Origin: Eunapius fragilis
Lineage: Eukaryota; Porifera; Demospongiae; Spongillida; Spongillidae
Direction of reading: 5' to 3'
Assembly: GCA_963681505.1 (NCBI GenBank)
Contig: OY811986.1
Coordinates: 4,865,423 to 4,929,422, forward strand
Length of the DNA: 64,000 bases
The notes under the pieces are model-generated. The model ran no database searches and was not told the DNA's origin. It saw only the letters and a program-made list of their open reading frames with translations. Both the position numbers and the translations under genes were made by a program. Positions within the stretch are counted from its first letter, which is position 1. The number at the start of each line of letters is the position of its first letter. Shown here piece after piece: positions 12,801 to 23,450 of this stretch.

Positions 12801-14379
12801 TATTTAGTTAATCCGCGTGCCATCAACTGTATGGGAGGCGTGTCATTGGTGTGAAATCAAGCAGGAAAATGTGCACGTACTTTACACAGCTATATCGTTG
12901 CAACGGCAAAGCCTAAAGTAAATATTAACGAACAGGACAAATCAATAGCAGCATGACTGTTATACGTATGTACCGATTTTGAAGCGATTTGGATTCTCCG
13001 ACGGAATGATATTTACGTTATAAGCCCCCTAGAAGTAACGCCCTTTGCATATTCCATCCAAATAACAAAATTTTAATACATGAACTATAGAAATGGTGAA
13101 TCCTTCTAATGTATGGATTAGGAAGTCGATATGCGGGAGATGCAGCCATTTAAAAGTGATCCTTTTACGCGAGGGCTCATTTTTGCGTCAACTGTCCCAT
13201 ATTAGTTCCCAGCTGTCCCCACGTAGCAGTCTGTCAGGGTATCTGGCTAGCACAAACAACAATAGCGTCTGTGGCTCTACTCCAGCATCCACCACGGCTC
13301 CTACTTGCACTGTTTGCCATTGTTCTGTCTCCCTGACAATAGCAATATGCACGGCCCAACAAATTCACGCTGTTCTGGCTCCCACAAACCACACCCCGCT
13401 GCGAATATATGGGGCAGTGCAAGAGAAAACTGGGCTTATGTGATTTTTAACATTTCTTCAATTCATTTTCCAGTATCGTTGCGACCTTTAAAGCTCTGTC
13501 CTTCAAACTTACTACATATATTACCGGACCATTTTACTACTGCATTTTGTTGTCGAATGTTTTTTATTTACTCCCTGGGGGGTCCGAATGATTAAACAAC
13601 CAGAACAGTTAGATTTCAATGGATCTCGATGAAAGAATGCCTTTTCGCGTTCAAATTTGCATCACATTTACATCACTGCACCCGCTATTTTATCCGCCTT
13701 TTCGTTTGAGATGTGATGAGCGGTTACAAAACCACGGCGTTTGAAAGTTTTCGTTCATTTCTCTTCCGATTGCTCCGCCATTACTATTTTAACCCCATGA
13801 CTGCGAGACACTGCCCATCAAGTGCCCCACCCTCCCTCGAATCGACAGCCCAGGCCATCCGGGAGGTGGACCTGACATTTTGCAAGTTGCTTGTCACGTG
13901 AGCATCACTAGGTTACAGCCGTTACACCGGGACTGCGTCAGTCTCCATCAGTTGCGTAAACGAGTTGGGAGTTTACGGTGGCGCGTGGCGACATGAAAAC
14001 GTCGAATTGATCGAGCCTACGTGATCCAAAGGCTAAGATAACGTGCATAAGCTCAAACCCTTTTGCAATCACGTATTGTAGTTGAGCTCGTATGTTTGTT
14101 CATTTCTACGTGTGTTTTTGTTCATTTCTACGTGTGTTCCTTCTATAAATAGCTCTCTGTGACTGTCTATTCCCTCTTCCTCTATCTGCAGGGCTTATTA
14201 ATGCACTCTCTATTGGACTCATAGTACTGTCAGGAGGCCTACTACTACTACTGCAAATATTGGCAGTAATTTATATTTATAAAAGGAAGCAACGTGATAG
14301 AGATGAACCTCGCAATAACCTGAACCCCAATAATGCTGAAGAACAGCGTCTTGTGCCACAGCCTGCAAATCCAGCCTGA
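1..14379 (+). CDS. SRCR receptor gene A: two SRCR domains plus membrane helix (5' end outside window)
   Basis: Six coding exons: 2-258 (start cut by the window edge), 10360-10505, 10628-10856, 10921-11072, 11193-11291 and 14192-14379. The GT/AG borders give a continuous frame (phases 2,1,2,1,1) of about 356 codons. Exons 1-2 form SRCR domain 1 (AWGTVC, VICRQLGY, DPVWLINEWGC), with six cysteines as in group A SRCR domains, which are usually split over exons. Exons 3-4 form SRCR domain 2 (TVCRQLGY, KAWFQGSNC). It lacks the usual GTVC cysteine but has a CC pair. Exon 5 is a short Cys-containing stalk (WNCNSQSPGNDFC). Exon 6 encodes a helix (LINALSIGLIVLSGGLLLLL), a basic stop-transfer YKRKQRD and a tail ending PANPA. 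By analogy with gene B a signal exon lies upstream, so this is a predicted type I surface receptor. Ligand unknown. No disabling change was seen in these exons. Confidence 0.85.
301..316 (+). repeat. poly-G tract in intron 1 of gene A
   Basis: A run of 16 G in a G-rich stretch (about 284-320), just after the first donor site. A further G-rich piece containing GCAGGGGCGGACG lies at about 562-574. That motif resembles the ends of other elements in this window, so 284-600 may be a decayed MITE. No gene is seen between 259 and 935. Confidence 0.6.
936..1760. mobile_element. foldback MITE with about 380 bp inverted arms and TA target duplication
   Basis: The left arm (936 to about 1311) and right arm (about 1381-1760) are near-perfect reverse complements around a G/C-rich loop of about 70 bp. 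The ends read CAGTAGCGGCTCACG and its complement, flanked by TA on both sides, as in Tc1/mariner or pogo-type non-autonomous elements. Each arm can be read as the same proline-containing peptide frame, but there is no recognisable transposase. A second element at 21170 has related ends. Confidence 0.85.
1760..1979. mobile_element. short inverted-repeat element abutting the foldback MITE
   Basis: The sequence beginning GTACCACAATGCAATTTGAGG at 1760 is repeated in inverted form ending at 1979. The arms are about 80 bp and imperfect. The centre contains GGTAGCGGCG. The foldback MITE on its left ends in the same few bases, so the two may be nested or adjacent insertions. Confidence 0.6.
2008..2925 (+). 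mobile_element. LINE relic, C-terminal part of ORF with TAA tail
   Basis: Overlapping frames at 2012-2278 and 2172-2888 carry the C-terminal region of a non-LTR retrotransposon protein common in sponges and cnidarians: HASSWLAVIPSSGL, VALKWWLGVD, LDPLGHHAVTCKEGGD, RPADILVPNW and KAAFDL-type motifs, then NDAKCTELGWICIPLAVETYG. One frameshift separates the first and second parts. The reverse transcriptase half is absent. A (TAA)n tail at about 2893-2923 marks the 3' end. Confidence 0.8.
2926..3080 (+). mobile_element. LINE 3' tail fragment, second copy
   Basis: Directly after the TAA tail the reading VASQLAIRINSTKSRALATL...LVRANAGVIL repeats the last ~45 residues of the same LINE protein family with a different sequence. 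It is therefore a second, independently diverged copy, or the target into which the first copy inserted. Confidence 0.65.
3081..4616. other. intron DNA, no gene recognised
   Basis: No coding similarity was seen. An imperfect hairpin lies at about 3410-3482 (TTGGAATAAACGG... against its complement). Short open frames such as 4050-4367 show no family motif. Confidence 0.4.
4617..4815. repeat. minisatellite, about four diverged units of 45-60 bp
   Basis: Units share CTCATAG...CCTTCTTCTTTTCTGGATCA and differ by small indels. On the minus strand they read as repeats around IQKRRRPMS, but nothing indicates that this is translated. Confidence 0.6.
4993..5279. mobile_element. hairpin MITE, family H copy 1
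   Basis: Two arms of about 125 bp are reverse complements around a short loop at about 5128-5148. Ends read ACAAGTGATAAAAACATTC and its complement. The same design recurs at 8985-9261, 41082-41374 and 43130-43388. Read from outside inwards each arm encodes REGWWYIGIKG...GVKSKGTR followed by IEKEK and a stop. Confidence 0.85.
5491..5690 (-). other. proline/tyrosine-rich open frame, possible exon fragment
   Basis: The minus strand encodes a compositionally striking stretch (PVPGPGPGVAPPAP, then GVYPGYRS and YPDPGYTR, stop) downstream of an acceptor-like CCCCTGTTCCAG. It lies inside the inverted duplication but is missing from the other half. It could be a captured exon of a proline-rich host protein or chance from a short GGTCCAGGT-type repeat. 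No family assigned. Confidence 0.25.
6777..6818. repeat. (CA)n microsatellite
   Basis: About 20 CA units with one AT interruption. The surrounding 6336-7260 shows no recognisable gene. Confidence 0.85.
7282..7497. repeat. minisatellite, eight units of 26-31 bp
   Basis: The core CCACGTTGTGCGCCCACAAT is repeated eight times with spacers CTGT, ATGT or CATCCTTGT. The core is partly self-complementary (ATTGTGGGCGCACAACG), so single strands could form a ladder of small hairpins. Long frames on both strands are by-products of the repeat. Confidence 0.85.
7897..10069. mobile_element. foldback element, family F, about 410 bp terminal inverted arms
   Basis: The left arm (7897 to about 8312) and right arm (about 9671-10069) are reverse complements. 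The outermost 22 bp are exact inverted copies and are themselves near-palindromes (GGAACCTAC... / ...GTAGGTTCC). Each arm read inward begins with an ATG frame (MNVI-KTSL-SSGT) that ends in a GAA/TTC-rich simple repeat. The interior (8313-9670) carries hairpin MITE copy 2 and the duplicated segment shared with 5.3-6.0 kb. No transposase is seen. Arms of the same family recur at 41.6-42.2 kb. Confidence 0.8.
8985..9261. mobile_element. hairpin MITE, family H copy 2
   Basis: Same inverted-arm structure as copy 1, ends ACAAGTAATAAAAACATTC. A frame at 8896-9093 enters from the flank and reads QELNTIPNPPEKFRKQVIK then TFSTREGWWYIGIKGDDG, GVKSKGTR and IEKE-stop in one continuous frame. The flank encoding QELNT is also found next to copy 1. 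Confidence 0.85.
11302..11440. repeat. intronic minisatellite, about three 41 bp units
   Basis: Units built around GCTTAAGCAACAC-CA-TGTTTGGCTGA start just after the stalk-exon donor of gene A. The same array in gene B (54404-54650) has about twice as many units. Confidence 0.7.
11540..12590 (-). mobile_element. LINE relic in the last intron of gene A
   Basis: The minus strand, from about 12590 down to 11540, reads through the same C-terminal LINE protein as at 2008-2925: NKARLLSVSSPHASAWLSV, AVKWWLGLNP, RPADILVSNP, then KYDAKCSELGWLCTPLTVES and LYGKLGIILVRSNA. It is split by several frameshifts or stops and lacks the reverse transcriptase region. It is absent from the matching intron of gene B, so it arrived after the A/B duplication or was lost from B. 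Confidence 0.75.
12591..14191. other. last intron of gene A, remainder; duplicated in gene B
   Basis: Stretches at 12670-12900 and 13080-13440 match 54740-54960 and 55130-55480 in the corresponding intron of gene B, which dates the intron to before the duplication. No independent gene is recognised. Confidence 0.5.
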
Positions 14380-14683
14380 TGGCAGCAACAAAATTATATG
14401 TTCTGAACTCATTTAGCAGAGTTTGGGTTTATAAATATTTTTAATTTATAATGTACAGGTAATTTATTAACTACAGTAAATATGTAACTAGTATTATGTA
14501 TTATAGTCAAGTAGATGTAAGTGAAATGTTTTTTGTATGAGAAATTCAGTAGATAAACTTCAAGAGACAATTAACAAAGGCCACATATCTGATCCTGTTG
14601 CTATATTTTTGCACAACATACATATAGTCCACAATAGTTTTAAAGCACAAGTGGGTAAAACTTTAATTGCAGCTGCACTTATG

Positions 14684-15165
14684 TAAAGCCGATGAAACTC
14701 TCAGATAGTCAGGCTGCATCAGACTTCCTTTACAACGGACTTTACAGGACTATTTCCATGCAGTGAATGCTAAGCCAGATTTCTCACCAGAGGTTGACCA
14801 GCAACTAATGGAAACAGGATAAAAAGTAAAGAATGGGAGAAGCTGGTGATCATCCTTCTTGATGAAATGCACATCAAGGAAGACTTGTATGAAAATCACA
14901 GTGGCACTCTAATAGGGTTTGTTAATCTTGGTGAGGTCAACGATCTTTTGCTTGCCTTTGAGCGGTCCCTCCTCACTAGTAGTAGATGTATACAGCCACT
15001 GTCAAGTCAGTCTTGATGTTCATGGTTAGAGGCCTTTTTCATCACTGTGACATCCCTATGCTTATTTTTTGTGCTCTACTGTGACTGGAGATCTTCTGTT
15101 CCAACCTTTCTGGGAGACTATTTATTGTCTTGAGAGAATGGGGCTGATGGTAAAGTGTATAAAGG
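14684..15165 (+). mobile_element. P-element/THAP9-type transposase fragment
   Basis: Frames read ILLDEMHIKEDLYENHSG, TLIGFVNLGEVNDLLLAFE, then after frameshifts FMVRGLF and LEIFCSNL-type residues. This order matches the RNase H-like core of P-element/THAP9-like transposases (DEM-IKE, G-LIGFVNLG). Stops and frameshifts make it a relic. The DNA on both sides matches the 3' flank of gene B near 59795 and 59815, where this fragment is missing. Confidence 0.6.
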
Positions 15166-15239
15166 TTATTTGAGATGGTGTTCACAGTAACTTTAGGACA
15201 ATGCATTGCAAGTGCTTTGGTCAAAACAATGGTGGGGTA

Positions 15240-16260
15240 GAGTGATGTTTTAAAAACAACTCAAAAGAGCGCAACGCTTTTCAATGAATATAATTCATTA
15301 ATAGGATTTTCAATCTAAATGAATTTATGAACGTACAATAATCACGTTTAGTCAAATACCAACCGCATTGTTACAATTCGTTTTTCATTAGCCGTTCAAA
15401 AGATAAAATCAAATAGCTTGCAATTAACTAAACTGACAAAACAACTTTTAATTAATAACTTGATTTATAAACTGCAGAATAGAATTTGAAAAAGTATGAA
15501 ATTTGATTGGCGTTTTACTAGTCAATATTCAAAGCAACAAATCAAACTTGAAAAAGCTATATGACCACTACGTTTTTATTAACTTTGAGTTTTAATAACG
15601 CACCATTAAATAATCCATGACCAAATCAAGTAGTGTTTTGTACTTCATTTTATACTGGAATAATTTATGATGGTTATTTAAAATATTAACCACATAACAG
15701 CTTCAACCTTAATAACTTTAAAGCAAATGATGGTCTTAAATGTTCACAACTCACTATTGAACCTAGGAGCTTGAAATCAGTACTGTTCCACCGCATATCC
15801 AGATCATGTGTTACTTATTATTAGTTATTAAAATCAATTATTGTAAACCGCAATTTTGAATAACTTTGTTTATAGAGGACTTTGAATATTTTGGAGGGAT
15901 TTGATAGTTACTTAACCGCTTATAATAATTGGATTTGCCTAATTTACTGCAACATATGTTCAAGCAGTTAATTAATTTCAATCCTGAGTTATAGGGATTT
16001 TAAAGCATTGCGTTCTTTTGCAAACACCTGTATATGCATGTATAGCGAGACCAGTACAGCTTATAATGAGAGTGATATATCTTACAGGGAATGCACTTAT
16101 ATACCTAAAGATAAGGAACTACGCATGTGCACATAAACACACTACACTAGTTCCCCTCCCAGAAAAAGGCAGGCCCCTAAATGTCATAAATGTTCTGTCC
16201 CAGTCTTTGAGGTCTTGTATGAGGTCGAGTTGTTCTTCTGGGGTTGAAAGGAGCCTCCTT
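15240..16260. other. AT-rich intergenic DNA
   Basis: AT-rich sequence with many AATAA/TTATT runs. No gene, hairpin or tandem repeat was recognised. Confidence 0.4.
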
Positions 16261-18294
16261 CATTCCAGTTTGACCTTCTGCCTGCGCCATTGGTAAGTTC
16301 TGTAGTGCAATCTGCAGATCTTGAGGAGCATCTGTCTCATCAATGTCTTCACGCACTGCAGGTACATCCGGTAATCATCATCTGAGTCATCATCATCTGT
16401 TTCATCTAGATCTCCAGGCACAACTGGTAAGATGGGGCCATTATCAGTGCCATCAAGGATTGGGTCAGCAGGGACGTCAGGATCATCTGGTAGAATGGTT
16501 TCAGCTGGGTTCTGCTGTCTCTCCTGCAGGTTTGAAGGTAAGGTGCACACATGGCTTTAGCCGGTCAAAGTGAACCACTTGATGTTTACGAGGATGATCC
16601 CGCAGGGAGATATTATACAACACATCACTAACCACTTTGTGTATCCTGCAAGGTCCCTGCCAGAAGCAATGAAGCTTTGGGGATTTACCACGAGGAACTG
16701 CCGGAAAGTGCAGCCACACCATATCCCCTACTTTGAATGGGTCACCATTGGAGGATTTGTTATACAGCTCCTGCCGTTGATGCTGTAGCCCCATATGCTC
16801 TCGAACCTGTCGGTATGCCTTCTCCATGCAAAGTCTCAAATCCAAAGCATACTGATTCGCCTCTGTTGGGGAAGTCTGAGGGGGTAAACCATGCATAACA
16901 TCCACAGGTAACCGAGCTTCTCAAGATTCCAAATACAAGTTCAAAGGGAGTGTACCCTGTGGATTCCTGTGCACTAGCTAGCATCACTAAAGGCAGATGC
17001 AAGTACCAGTTGTGTTCATCTTGTTTAGTTGCCATACTCAGTAAACTCAACAATATACGGTTAAACCACTCAATCAGACCATCCGACTGAGGATGGTAGG
17101 GGCTAGTCCTAGTCTTACTGATCCCAACAAAGTACACACAGCCTTTAATAATGCAGATTCAAAGTTCCGACCTTGGTCAGTGTGAAGGAAGTCAGGGACA
17201 CCAAACCGACTCACAAATTGGAATACAAATGCCTCAGCCACAGTAACTGCTTCCATGTTTGGTATGGCAAATGCCTCCATCCACTTGGTGAAGTAGTCGC
17301 CAATAACCAGTATGTATTTACTACCTCTCACCGATTGAGGTAGTGGTCCCAGGATGTCCATTGCCACCCGCTGGAATGGATGGCTGGAGAGTTCTGTCTG
17401 CAGTTTAGCCTTCCGTTTCCTAGGAGGGGATTTACGTGCTGCACATAACTCACATGACTTGCACCAATTCACCAAATCTCGTCGCTGCCCAGGCCAATAG
17501 AACCGAGAACTGATCTTATTAAATGTCTTAGCAACGCCTAATGGCTACCTCTTGGTGCATCATGAAGCTGTTGCAATATGGAGCGAACCATATCCTAGGG
17601 AATAATAAACTGCAAGCATTTGTTACGACCTTTCCCTGGCATTTCCTCCCATTCTCTCAAAAGCATTCCATCTTTCACCACGAGATGATCACGTTGTGAC
17701 CACAAAGTCTGCACCCAGTATCCACTGTTCTTTGGGAATAGTGCTGGACATTGGTCCTTTTCCATCCATGCTAGGACCTGTTGTAACTCCTTGTCAGACT
17801 GCTGCAGCTATCTCTGCTCAGAAGAAGATAAAGCTGGAAACCATGTTACTAAGTTAACAATGCCAACATCAACCATTCCTGGCAACTCTGACAGCCCACA
17901 TTGCTTGCATGGAAGCCTTGACAAAGGGTCAGCATTGCCATGTTTGACACCAGGATGGTGCTGAACCTTGAAATCATATTCAAACAGGATTTCCAACCAC
18001 CTAGCAACCTGTCCCTGAGGATCCTTAAAATTCCGTAGCCACTGAAGTGCACTGTGATTGGTGCGAACAACTGCCCCACAGGTAAGGTTTGAAATGTTGA
18101 ACTGCCCATACGAGAGCCAACATCTCACGGCGAGTGGTACAGTACCGTCGCTCAGGTTTGGTGAGCACACGACTGGCATACATGTATGCAATTACACACC
18201 TGTCTTTTTGCTGGGAGAGTACTGCGCCAACTCCATCCAGGCTTGCATCAGTATCCACGGTGAACTCTGCCTGGAAGTCAGGATAGGTGAGTTA
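16260..18294 (-). mobile_element. fossil Ty3/gypsy LTR retrotransposon, pol fragment
   Basis: Read on the minus strand, the parts in order are RNase H (DTDASLDGVGAVLSQ, RREMLALVWAVQHFK) and integrase (zinc-binding WCKSCELCAARK, core MDILGPLP and TDQGRNFES, C-terminal GDMVWLHFP). An acidic stretch follows near 16300-16550. This is the Ty3/gypsy (Metaviridae) order. Gag, reverse transcriptase and LTRs were not found in the window. It is broken, with roughly half a dozen breaks, and looks old. The end nearest RNase H abuts the TIR element at 18295. Confidence 0.8.
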
Positions 18295-20395
18295 CCCAAG
18301 TAAAAATGGCTAGCTGGTGACAAGCATGTAGCAACCTTGTTCACAAGGTTGTTTCAACCATTTAACAAGGTTGTATAAACCATGTAAACAAGCTTGTTAT
18401 TGGCTTGTCACTAGGAAGTATTAGAAACTGTTCCCAGCTTGTTACAACCAGTTGAGAAGTTGTAGTGAGCCAAAACAACCTTGTGATGAGGATGTTAATT
18501 AATATTCATAAAACGTTGTGGTGAGAATGATAATTCATATACATTTGTTTACTACCTGCAGGTACATGTACTAGGGAAATACAATGAAATGTCAAAAGAC
18601 AAATACAAATCCAAGAACAGCTGGAGTCTTAGAAGTTTACTGATTGATGACTGTGTTGCTGTATTGCTTGTTTTGCACGCGTCCAGATGCATATAGGAGT
18701 TTTTGAATGAACTTCTGTACCCGCCAACATTTTCAAGCAGCTCATCAAGTGTTATATCTATTTCAGATGATTACTTGGATTGGACAAAGCACACGTATAC
18801 AATGCAAATGGAGTCCAATTATAGGAGATGATAGTTATTGTCATTGCAGAGCGGTTTGTGTCTATGCATGCACTCGTGCGTCTATGGGTGCAGTTCCCGT
18901 AATAGCTAGTACAGGGCCACTACATATTACAGATCTACCATGCATAGTGTATAAACAAAAGAGGTGCAGGTAACTGGTTGGTCCGCGAGCCTAATAACGA
19001 GAGCTGGTGAAAATAGTCCTCTTTTGTATGGTGGAATCCTCTTTCGTATGGCAGACATTTACCAGTCACAAACTTTACGCGTGATTTTTGTATTCAGGTT
19101 AGATGCGCGTATTTTATATAGAAAAACCACCCAGAAATTCACATCCTAACAGTATTTGCCTATACACAGAAGTATCAACCCATCTGTCACCATTTATAGT
19201 ATTAACTTCCCACATTTAGCAGATCTTGTAAGCAGTTCTCCATCACACCTTGCCAAACGGTTAAAAAACACTTAGCATTTCGTCTTGAAGATATCTCATA
19301 GCAGAAAGCTCGGTCATGGCAGCAATGTCGTCAGAACTTCCATTCTTTCTGCTGTCACACACCAACCTCAAAAGAAAGAATTACAAACGTCCGCATCACG
19401 TGCCCGTTAAAAATTCAATAATTGATCCTTTCAGTTTTCAGGTTCACAGGCTTGTGACAAGCAGAACTACACACTTGCTAGGATTTCAAACAAACGGCGT
19501 TGTGACACGGCAATTCAAGTTGATCATTACCGGAATGAAAAAAAAGTTACGAAAAGGCCTACTGGTAAGTCAGCGTACATGTATAGTCTCACTAGCCAGA
19601 CGTACATTGAACTTCAACTGGGCTAGGAATGAGGGACATACGTTTGTACTACGTACGTTTAGAAGTACAAACGTTCCCTTGTTCCTATAGCCCAGTTGAA
19701 GTTGGTCGCTAGCGATACTAGTACATGTAGCCCGACCTTCGCATCTTGGCGGAAGGTAGGGTATCAAGCTATACGGATAGGACCTACCACGATTTGTATC
19801 CATCTGCTAGTACTAGCACAGGCCTTCGTGAAATTGTATTTTGAATCAAATGAGATCTGTGGTAAAGTAATACATATACATGTAAACATCTGTCAACAAA
19901 TCGTATATATTAGTTGCCAGCTTGAACATATGCAAGCTTGAACATATGCAAACACACAGATAATGAAGGTCCCCATGGATTCTGTAGAACTATAAACACA
20001 AATAGCTGAGAAGTCTGGCATTACGTGCAAAACATAGTATACTAGTTGTCCGGCATCCTGTGAGCTTTATATCTATACGCATAAAAATTCAACATCGATG
20101 TACTTTATTGCAATCCAGCAACCTCATCAACCTCACTGAATAATTTGTATAAGCACGAGTTCACTTCGACCATATGACAAACTTTTTTGACAATCTTACA
20201 ACCTATCTGCAACTTTAAACAACCATATGACAAGATTGTCATAAACTGCATTGACAATCGTACAACCTATTACAACTGCAACCTATCTGCAACCTTCCAC
20301 AACCATTAAACAAGCATGTTTATCTTACAAGGTTGTAAACAAGGTTGCCACAACCATGTGACAGGCTTGTCACAAGCTGGCCATTTTTACATGGG
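18295..20395. mobile_element. 2.1 kb TIR element with repeated subterminal motifs
   Basis: Ends CCCAAGTAAAAATGGC (left) and the complement of CCCATGTAAAAATGGC (right) form inverted repeats. Both sub-terminal regions are filled with variants of ACAAGCTTGT and AACAAGGTTGT, the arrangement expected of transposase-binding sites. An inner hairpin lies at about 19600-19730. A frame at 19316-19690 has no recognised domain, so the element looks non-autonomous. Confidence 0.6.
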
Positions 20396-21169
20396 CTCAC
20401 ACACACAAATTCAATCAAATAGCAATCATTGTTGTGTACATCAATTCTAAACTTCCTTACACTGGGTGGAACTCCAGGTGGAGGAAATCAATGACCTGGA
20501 CCTGCAGAAAAACACCAGGGGAAGACTGGTGAATACAGGGGTGAATGCCCTCTGGCAAAGGCACAAGTGTATGCAACACCAATATCCCACAAAGGTTATG
20601 CAGTTACCAAAAATAAACGTCTAACACGGTAGTCCATAATTCACTGACGTTGATTTTTAAAGGTACACAAAAGGAGTACAAGTGTGCGTTTAATGGAAAT
20701 CATAACTAGTGCCAGTTTCATGATTGGTTCAACACACCCCCAAGATGCAGAGAGAGGGAGAAAGGGGGGAGAAGAGCGGAGAAAGGCTTGCATTTTCCTA
20801 CCATTTAATAGTTCATTTGTGTATGATAATCACGAGACACAACCCAAGACGCAGTGGGGTCAGGCACCTGCTTGTTGGTGAGATGAAGGACCGCCGCTAG
20901 TTGGCACACCCTGTGGAATGGGAAGGAGGGATGACGGGTGTGGACCACCCGCTGCACCCGAAGGTGAAGGGAGCATCGGTCTGTGGTTGTTTGAATTTAA
21001 ACGATAAAATAGGCGAAAAGGGAAATCACATGTAACCTCGGGGCGTTAGAATTATTGCTTGAAGGGTGAAGCATCTGCTGCTGTTGTTGCACGCCTGACG
21101 GTACTGCAAAATGCACAGGAAGCCGCGGCATCTGTTGGGTAGCCATGTTTTCGCATGCGCAATGACGTA
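20396..21169. other. intergenic DNA upstream of hexokinase
   Basis: No gene recognised. The first hexokinase exon, which should be short, could lie here or be displaced further, but no ATG exon could be supported. Confidence 0.3.
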
Positions 21170-22298
21170 CAGTAGGGGCTCGCACATTGCGAAAAGTAAC
21201 AGCTCGCACATTGCGAAAATAAACCCTATTTATTGTGGTGTTAGTGTTCTCTGCGTGACCCAATCGATCGCTGCAACCATAGATAATAGAGTAGCAACCC
21301 ACCGCTAGTGAGATTCACGCGGCCCAGGAATCTCATTAGATGGTAGTTTACCCACCTGTTGATCATCCCAGAAATTATTTTTAATAATATATACTTTAAC
21401 CCTTTAGCTGAGAGAAGACACCTGAACGGAATGGCTTAACCGTTTTTCTTCTTGTATTTTCTATGTCCACGATGATTAAGGCAGCTTGCGTATTTCTTCA
21501 GCAGCTATGCATGTAACACCAACAACAAAAGTGGCATAAATATGCTGCAGCAACCCATACATGTAAACCACCTACATTTTAAAAGCATGTATGTTGAGTA
21601 GATACACACATGTGTGCATCTTGTGCACGTGATATGGCCTGTGTGCAAAAGGGAAGGGAACAGCTCAATAAAACAATAACTGCATCTTATCATAGGATCA
21701 TGTTCTACAGATACGTATATCCCAAGCTGAATGAATGCATACACACATTGAATTGTGCTGTAGAGAACTTAGTTCATGTTGGGTTATCTAACTGAACTAA
21801 GTTTATGTTTTATTGAACTGTTATTCCTTCACTTTTGCACACAGGCCATATCACGTGCACAAGATGCACATGCAAACATGCATGTACTTCATATGTGTAT
21901 CTACTTAACATACATGCTTTTTACATGTAGGTGGTTTACATGTATGGGTTGCTGCTGCATATTTATGCCACTTTTGTTGTCAGGGTGTTACATGCCGCAT
22001 AGCTGCTGGAGAAATACGCAAGCTGCCTTTACATAGAAAATACAAGAAGAAAAACGGTAAAGCCATTCCGTTCAGGTGTTTTCTCCTCAGCTAAAGGGTT
22101 AAAGTACATTTTATTAAAAAATAATTTCTGGGATGATCAACAGGTGGGTAAACTACCATCTAATGAAATTCCTGGGCCACCATTAGCGATGGGTTGCAGC
22201 GATCGATTGGGTCATGCAAAGAACAATAACCCTGGCCTAACATCACAATGAATACGGCTTATTTATGCGAGCTGTTACTTTTCGCACCGCCGCTACTG
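21170..22298. mobile_element. 1.1 kb palindromic foldback MITE upstream of hexokinase
   Basis: Arms of about 500 bp (21170 to about 21690 and about 21800-22298) are reverse complements around a loop of about 110 bp. The ends CAGTAGGGGCTCGCAC / CAGTAGCGGCGGTGCG resemble those of the element at 936-1760. The left flank is TA; the right flank is CA. It ends about 340 bp before hexokinase exon 2. Confidence 0.85.
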
Positions 22299-22635
22299 CA
22301 TGTATTTAATCGCCTACGCATAATTATATTAAGGCCAGGTTTCATCATTTTTTTTCCAGTGAAGCGTTAAAAAGCAATGGTGGTGAGTTGTGTTCCAGCT
22401 GTTTGATAGCGTTAGATATGTCGTTGCATGCTTCGGAAGGTACCCTGTGCTACAAATAGTGAGCATGCATGTAATTTCAAAACGGTACATTTGCGTCACC
22501 TTTTTTTTATTTTTTAATTTGCCGATTGGCGTTGTTTGGTGAAGCCAAAGCTTTAATTACTTTATAGCAGAAAAGTCCACCCGGGGCATCGCATGACGCT
22601 GTCAACACACAACCAAAACTTTCCCTCCATTTTAG

Positions 22636-23372
22636 GACGCCGTTCTGGAGTCGTTCAACATTCCCCTCCAGGGACTGAAGGAGATCTCGTGACTTCTGCG
22701 AAAAGACTTCGATAAGGGTCTCGAGAGGGAAGGAGACGACGTTGTGGTTAAAATGCTCAACACATACGTGCATCTCTACCCGACGGCTCCGACAAAGGGA
22801 AGTTCTTGGCCCTCGACTTGGGTGGAAGCAACTTCCGTGTCCTTCTGATAGGCAAGTCTTTGTCCGCAACTGTTGCATTTTGCTGCTAGCATTGGTCGGT
22901 GCGCGGTAGGTACTCTTTTTGAAATTCTATATTTTAGCCTGCGAACAGAGCGGGAAGGTACGCAGGCTATCTGGGCTTAGGTTTGTGTATTCTGCCTCCC
23001 GTAAAGTAAAGTAAATTTTTCCTCCTCTTCTTGGTAGAAATCAAGGACCGTAACATCACGCAGCTGGATAAGAGGTTCACGATAGACGACAAAACCAAGC
23101 AGTCTACGCAGGAGGAACTGTTCGACTTTGTAGCTGAAGCGCTGTGCGAGTTTGAGAAGGAGCACACGATCACAAAGAAGCTCCCCGTGGGCTTCACCTT
23201 CTCCTTCCCTGTGCGCCAGACTGGCCTAACCTCCGGCACCCTTATCAAGTGGACCAAGGACTTCACTGCTTCAGGTGCTGTGGGACAAGATGTCACCAAG
23301 TTGCTGGAGGCTGCGTTGAGACGAAAAGGGGTGAGTTTGCAGTCCTGAGGGTGGGTGTACCATCAGAGAAAG

Positions 23373-23409
<37 letters not shown>

Positions 23410-23419
23410 GTGTGTGTGT

Positions 23420-23450
<31 letters not shown>

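Noticed and set aside
19316-19690. Candidate hexokinase first exon or independent gene (MAAMSSELPFF)
   Set aside because: Lies inside the TIR element 18295-20395 and shows no similarity to hexokinase N-termini.
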